The notes beneath the pieces were generated by a model. The model ran no database searches. It was not told the DNA's origin and worked only from the letters and a program-made list of their open reading frames with translations. A program made the position numbers and the translations under genes. From NCBI GenBank assembly GCA_031254095.1, contig JAIRVC010000037.1, positions 1 through 8,991 on the forward strand: 8,991 nucleotides of DNA. The letters are read 5' to 3'. Origin of the DNA: Acidobacteriota bacterium. Its GTDB lineage: Bacteria > Acidobacteriota > UBA6911. Positions 5,190 through 8,991 of this stretch are shown piece after piece (position 1 is the stretch's first letter; the number at the start of each line of letters is the position of its first letter).

Positions 5190-5954
5190 ATGCGTTTTAC
5201 TGTAATTTCTTTGATTTTCGCCGTTCTGTTTGCCGCGTTTATCGCCGGTTGTTCGCGTAAGCCTTCCGAGCAGCCCGCGCCGCCCGAAATTGAAGCGCCC
5301 GTGCCGCCGGAAGAAACCGAAGCGCCGCCGGAGGCGCAGCCGCAAGAAGCCGCGGCTGTATCCGCGCCGGCGCCCACGGCGGCGGAAACCGCAAGGGCAA
5401 AACTTTTAAACCCCGCGCAGCTTAATGAAAAAGCGCCGGAAACATTTCGGGCGAGATTTACGACATCCAAGGGCGATTTTGTAATTGAGATCAACCGGGC
5501 ATGGTCGCCCAACGGCGCCGACCGTTTTTACAATCTGGTTAAAAACGGATATTACAATAACTGCCGTTTTTTCCGGGTGATCGACAATTTCATGGTTCAG
5601 TTCGGCATCCATGGCGATCCGGCGCTTAATCAGGTGTTGTCTAAGGCGCGGTTTGCCGACGATCCGGTCAAAGAGTCAAACAAGCGCGGATACGTCACGT
5701 TTGCCATGACGGGGCAGCCAAACTCACGCACAACCCAGATATTTGTCAATTACAAGGACAACTCCTTTTTGGACGCCGATGGATTCGCTCCGTTCGGCAG
5801 GGTGATTGAAGGAATGAACATTGTGGATTCCTTTTTTAGCGAATATCAAGGCGTGCCCAGCGACAACCAGCCGCGGATTCAGGCGCAGGGAAACGCCTAT
5901 CTTAATAAGGAATTCCCTAAACTGGACTATATAAAATCCGCTTCCATCATGTAA
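5190..5954 (+). CDS. lipoprotein cyclophilin-type peptidyl-prolyl cis-trans isomerase
   Basis: This 254-aa protein starts at ATG 5190 with TAGGAG 6 nt upstream (5178-5183). The lipoprotein signal ends in the lipobox IAGC with Cys21 as the lipidated residue; Ser at +2 suggests outer-membrane sorting by the usual +2 rule. Residues 24-66 are a flexible Pro/Ala/Glu-rich linker. A cyclophilin domain occupies about 86-225. It keeps the catalytic Arg (R129 in RFFRVI), Gln137 (FMVQFG) and Phe185 (TTQIFVNY). The position of the CypA Trp121 is Phe193 (NSFLDADGF), as often in bacterial forms. It would catalyse proline isomerisation during envelope protein folding. A 93-nt gap separates it from the TPR gene, so shared transcription is possible but not shown. 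Confidence 0.92.
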   Translation: MRFTVISLIFAVLFAAFIAGCSRKPSEQPAPPEIEAPVPPEETEAPPEAQPQEAAAVSAPAPTAAETARAKLLNPAQLNEKAPETFRARFTTSKGDFVIEINRAWSPNGADRFYNLVKNGYYNNCRFFRVIDNFMVQFGIHGDPALNQVLSKARFADDPVKESNKRGYVTFAMTGQPNSRTTQIFVNYKDNSFLDADGFAPFGRVIEGMNIVDSFFSEYQGVPSDNQPRIQAQGNAYLNKEFPKLDYIKSASIM

Positions 5955-6047
5955 AAACGGACTCTACGCCGACTGGAATAGGATCGGGCGGTGTGCGATA
6001 ATGTATTGTTTTTGATTGCCGTTATTTCCGTTTTTCAAGGACTGCTT

Positions 6048-8072
6048 ATGACACGCCGCTTTTTCCGTTTTTTTCGCCTGGCGTCTGCCGGGCTTTTTGT
6101 TTTTTTCGCCTGCGGTTTCGTTTTCGCGCAGACCTCATCGGGGCCGATCAACCTTGACCAGGCGCTGAGAGAAGATTCTCCGCCGGAGCCCGACCGGGCG
6201 GCCAGTTACTATCACTACGCGCTGGCAAAATGGCATGAAGCCAACGGCGATGCGGCAAGAGCCCTTACGGAAATGCGGAACGCGCTTGAAACCAATCCCG
6301 CAAGTTCCGCTATTCATTACGAGCTTGCCGCTCTCTACGCGCAGATTGGAAATATTCAGGAAGCGACACGTTACGCCAACGAATCGATCAAACTTGATTC
6401 TGAAAACCCTGATCCGCACTGGCTGCTGATGAATATCCATCTGGATTCGCAGGCGCGGCGGAGCGGCGGCGCGCCTGCCGGCAGGGCGGGATTGCGCCCG
6501 GCGTTGCGGGAACTGGAAATACTTGAGAAGCTGACGCCCGAAGATGAGCGCGTTTATTACATGCTTGGCGGCATTTATTTAGAGCTTGGCGAAGTCGATA
6601 ACGCGGTCAGGGCCTACGAAAAATATCAGAAATATTCCGGCTCCGACAACGGCTACCGCGAGATCGCCCGATACTACGCAAGCATCAACGATTTTGATAC
6701 GGCGGCTGAATACCTCAACAAGGGGCTGGAACTCTATCCGGATTCCGCTGAAAGCCTCATGATGCTTGGAAGCGTCTATCTCAGCCAGGGCAAAAACAGG
6801 GAAGGCGCGGCGGCTTACAGAAAACTTTTCGAGATTTCCGGCGCGAATCCCCAGATCATGCGCCGGCTTGCCGTCACGCTGTTTGAGGCGAAAGAGTACA
6901 GGGAAGCCGCGCAGATGCTGGAAGAACTGGCTAAAAGCGGCGCGAACCCCGACAGGCTGTCCCAGGTCATTCTCGGCCAAAGCTACTTTGAGATGAACCG
7001 GTATTCGGACGCGATCAGGATTTTTAACGAGGTGCTGCTGCGCGCTCCCGACGATGTGGACGCGCGGTTTTACCTTGGCGAGTCCTACTCCAGAAGGGGG
7101 CGGTACGAAGACGCGATAAAGTTATATGAAGATCTGTTGCGGGACAGGGATCCGAGAGCTATTGAAAACCGTAGCGTCTTCAGGGAGCGTCTGGCGGGGG
7201 CATTGCTCGAACTTGAAGACTATGAAAGAGCCATCGATCTGTATGAGGAAAACGCCGAAGTCAATCCGGAAGACCGTTACAGGCTGACGCTGCTCGAAGC
7301 GTACCGCGTCAGCGAACAATACGACAAGGGTCTTGCGCGGTGCAAAGAGTTTATGGCGGCAAAGCCCGACGATATAGATTTCAACGCTATTTATGCCCGG
7401 ATACTTGCCGACGCGGACAAAAAGAAAGAGGCTATAGGGATTCTTTCCGAAATGCTGCAATCCAATCCCGAGGTCATAAGCCTTTACGTCAATCTGAGCG
7501 AAATCTACCGGCAGGACAAACGTTATTCCGACGCCGAAAGAATTCTTTTGCGCGCCGAGGAACGGAATAAAGATCCCGAACTTGGCGAACGGCTTAGGTT
7601 CCAGCGGGCGGCCATTTATGAACAGCAAAAGTCGTTTGACCGCGCCGAACAGCTTTTTAAGGAAATTCTGGAGAAACAGCCGGACAACATCATGGCGCTT
7701 AACTATCTGGGATACATGCTCGCCGACCGGAACGTGCGCCTTGACGAAGCGATCGGCTACATCAGGAAAGCTCTTGAAATCGACCCGGAAAACGGGGCGT
7801 ATCTCGATTCGCTGGGATGGGCGTATTTCAGGCTGGACGACATGGAAAACGCGGAAAAATACCTGCTGGAAGCGGCGGGCATTGTTCCCAAAGATCCTAC
7901 GATACAGGACCACCTGGGCGATTTGTATTTCAATACCGGGCAGTTCGAAAAGGCGCGCGAGTATTGGGAGAAAACGATCAGCATCAGCAAGGATCAGGAA
8001 GAAATTAAAAGGGTGCGCGGCAAGCTGAAACAGATCGAAAACACCCTGCGCGGAAAACCATCCAGACGGTAA
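6048..8072 (+). CDS. exported protein of about 17 tetratricopeptide repeats
   Basis: The chosen start is ATG 6048, with AAGGA 6 nt upstream (6037-6041), giving 674 aa and a clean signal peptide (basic MTRRFFRFFR, hydrophobic core, cleavage after VFA at residue 27). A GTG at 5991 in the same frame has a plausible SD but would put a second hydrophobic segment before the signal. From about residue 48 to the end there are about 17 TPR units of roughly 34 residues, for example AIHYELAALYAQIGNIQEA, ARFYLGESYSRRGRYEDA and AYLDSLGWAYFRLDDMENA. TPR superhelices are protein-binding scaffolds, here probably in the periplasm; the partner is unknown. The third repeat carries a 17-residue Gly/Ala/Arg-rich insertion (residues 136-152). 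ispE starts 3 nt after the stop, a pairing I recall from Acidobacteria and deltaproteobacteria. Confidence 0.88.
   Translation: MTRRFFRFFRLASAGLFVFFACGFVFAQTSSGPINLDQALREDSPPEPDRAASYYHYALAKWHEANGDAARALTEMRNALETNPASSAIHYELAALYAQIGNIQEATRYANESIKLDSENPDPHWLLMNIHLDSQARRSGGAPAGRAGLRPALRELEILEKLTPEDERVYYMLGGIYLELGEVDNAVRAYEKYQKYSGSDNGYREIARYYASINDFDTAAEYLNKGLELYPDSAESLMMLGSVYLSQGKNREGAAAYRKLFEISGANPQIMRRLAVTLFEAKEYREAAQMLEELAKSGANPDRLSQVILGQSYFEMNRYSDAIRIFNEVLLRAPDDVDARFYLGESYSRRGRYEDAIKLYEDLLRDRDPRAIENRSVFRERLAGALLELEDYERAIDLYEENAEVNPEDRYRLTLLEAYRVSEQYDKGLARCKEFMAAKPDDIDFNAIYARILADADKKKEAIGILSEMLQSNPEVISLYVNLSEIYRQDKRYSDAERILLRAEERNKDPELGERLRFQRAAIYEQQKSFDRAEQLFKEILEKQPDNIMALNYLGYMLADRNVRLDEAIGYIRKALEIDPENGAYLDSLGWAYFRLDDMENAEKYLLEAAGIVPKDPTIQDHLGDLYFNTGQFEKAREYWEKTISISKDQEEIKRVRGKLKQIENTLRGKPSRR
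6450..6505 (+). repeat. in-frame GC-rich palindromic insertion in the TPR gene
   Basis: This stretch is strongly GC-rich compared with the flanking gene and contains the perfect 12-bp palindrome CCTGCCGGCAGG (6474-6485). It encodes ARRSGGAPAGRAGLRPA (residues 136-152) between helix A and helix B of a TPR, where the turn is normally about three residues. The frame is kept. It may be a palindromic repeat that invaded the coding sequence, or simply a variable loop. Confidence 0.45.
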
Positions 8073-8075
8073 GCG

Positions 8076-8957
8076 ATGTTTTTTCGCTCATTTGCCAAAA
8101 TCAATCTCGCGCTGGCGGTACTGGGCCGGCGTCCTGACGGCTACCATAATATCGAAACGGTCTTTCAGGCAATCGACCTTTCAGACGAACTTGATTTTCG
8201 CCCCTCGCCGGAAATCAGCCTGATCTGCGAAGGCCTGCCGGATGTTTCCGAGAAAGACAATATTGTCTGGAAAGCGGCCTCGCTGTTGGCTGAACGGATC
8301 GGCGAACGCCGCGGCGCCGCCATTACCCTGCGGAAAAAAATTCCTTCCGGCGCCGGATTGGGCGGCGGAAGCGGCAATGCCGCCGCCGCGCTTCTGGGGC
8401 TTCGCCGCTTCTGGAATTCTGACGTTTCCGATGCGGAGCTTTGCGCCATAGCCTCGGAGCTTGGTTCCGACGTTCCTTTTTTCCTTATGGGAGGCGCGGC
8501 GCTCGGCAAAGGCCGCGGCGAAATCCTTGCCGCCCTGCCGGATTTTCAGCCTGAACACCTTGCCGTTGTTTTTCCCGGAATTTCCGTTTCGACGGCTTCG
8601 GCGTATCGAGCGTTGAATTTGGACTTGACTTCCGCTGACTCCGACCATAGAATTCAACGTTTCCTTGGTCTTGCGGAGAACGGGAGTTCATGGCGGGCCG
8701 GGATTTTTAACGATTTTGAAACTGCGGTCCTGCCCGCGCACCCTGAAATTACGGAAGCGAAGAGCTTTCTGGAAAAACAGGGCGCGATATCAACGCTGTT
8801 GTCGGGCAGCGGATCATCAGTCTTCGGGTTCTTCTTTAGTGAAGAATCAGCGCGCGCCGCGGCCGTTGCCGTAAATAGGGCGAACTGGCGCGCGTTTCCG
8901 GCGAAGACCCTCACGCGAGCAGAGTACTTCCATCGCATGTTCGGGCTTCACCGGTAA
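8076..8957 (+). CDS. ispE: 4-diphosphocytidyl-2-C-methyl-D-erythritol kinase
   Basis: This 293-aa GHMP-family kinase catalyses ATP-dependent phosphorylation of the 2-hydroxyl of 4-diphosphocytidyl-2-C-methyl-D-erythritol, a cytoplasmic step of the MEP route to isoprenoids. The N-terminus has the substrate-binding FAKINLALAVLGRRPDGYH (6-24) with catalytic Lys8. The ATP-binding loop is PSGAGLGGGSGNAAAAL (90-106), where GSGN replaces the more common GSSD/GSSN. Catalytic Asp132 lies in GSDVPFF. The GHMP C-terminal motif STLLSGSGSSVFGFF is near 242-256. The length is normal. ATG 8076 is 3 nt after the TPR stop and its SD is weak (GGTAAG), so translation probably depends on coupling to the upstream gene. 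A heptamer repeat follows the stop directly. Confidence 0.96.
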   Translation: MFFRSFAKINLALAVLGRRPDGYHNIETVFQAIDLSDELDFRPSPEISLICEGLPDVSEKDNIVWKAASLLAERIGERRGAAITLRKKIPSGAGLGGGSGNAAAALLGLRRFWNSDVSDAELCAIASELGSDVPFFLMGGAALGKGRGEILAALPDFQPEHLAVVFPGISVSTASAYRALNLDLTSADSDHRIQRFLGLAENGSSWRAGIFNDFETAVLPAHPEITEAKSFLEKQGAISTLLSGSGSSVFGFFFSEESARAAAVAVNRANWRAFPAKTLTRAEYFHRMFGLHR

Positions 8958-8961
8958 ATTT

Positions 8962-8991
8962 TAGTGGCTAGTGGTTAGTGACTAGTGGCTA
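8962..8991 (+). repeat. heptamer array after ispE, cut by the window end
   Basis: Four consecutive 7-base units are visible (TAGTGGC, TAGTGGT, TAGTGAC, TAGTGGC), then TA at the window edge. They belong to the same family as the arrays at 184-218 and 1035-1060, and follow the ispE stop after 4 nt. Here no hairpin precedes the array. Confidence 0.8.

Noticed and set aside
5953..6035. Inverted pair AAAAACGG (5953-5960) and CCGTTTTT (6028-6035)
   Set aside because: The arms are 67 nt apart, low in complexity, and not placed like a terminator or operator; probably chance.
5991..6047. GTG start at 5991 adding 19 residues to the TPR protein
   Set aside because: It would put a second hydrophobic segment before a good signal peptide; ATG 6048 has AAGGA at 6 nt. 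It is not fully excluded, since 5991 also has an AGGA upstream.
7122..7913. 263-codon minus-strand frame opposite the TPR gene
   Set aside because: It is the antisense shadow of repetitive TPR codons; the plus-strand frame has unmistakable repeats.

Overview
The window is bacterial chromosome, about half GC, with short intergenic gaps and an envelope-heavy gene set. It carries a Sec-exported protein, a lipoprotein signal peptide with a lipobox, a secreted TPR protein and a MEP-pathway isoprenoid gene, which points to a Gram-negative-type (diderm) organism. Remembered family resemblances (the 300-aa exported protein, the CheY-like protein with an amphipathic tail, the cyclophilin lipoprotein, and TPR next to ispE) suggest Acidobacteriota, with deltaproteobacteria-like lineages second. 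This is inference; no search was run.

Layout. Positions 1-167 hold the 3' end of an unidentified plus-strand gene. Two minus-strand genes follow: a single-receiver response regulator (267-983) and, upstream of it, a signal-peptide protein resembling LolA/outer-membrane lipoprotein-sorting folds (1075-1977). The gaps on both sides of the regulator gene carry the same three-part repeat in opposite orientations: a GC hairpin, an array of degenerate TAGTGGC heptamers, and a GGCGACCGG-type hairpin. Another heptamer array follows ispE and runs off the window.

Positions 2140-4777 form a compact plus-strand operon: a YtrA-type GntR repressor, an ABC ATPase, and two paralogous ABC-2 type membrane subunits. 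The first two junctions overlap by 8 nt. A promoter (TTGACA-17-CATACT) overlaps a near-perfect inverted repeat that is the likely autoregulatory operator. The ATPase has a 39-bp tandem duplication near its N-terminus. Positions 4778-5189 hold no convincing protein gene. This stretch contains an 8-codon reading frame with a good ribosome binding site and three copies of an AGATG...GCCCTG motif that can form competing hairpins or the ends of a small MITE-like element.

Positions 5190-8957 hold a lipoprotein cyclophilin (peptidyl-prolyl isomerase), a secreted protein of about 17 TPRs, and ispE. TPR and ispE are 3 nt apart and probably co-translated. The TPR gene contains an in-frame, GC-rich insertion centred on a 12-bp palindrome.

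I see no wholly new enzyme system. The most notable signals are the modular intergenic repeat, the competing-hairpin region, the duplication inside the ATPase, and the palindromic insertion in the TPR gene.
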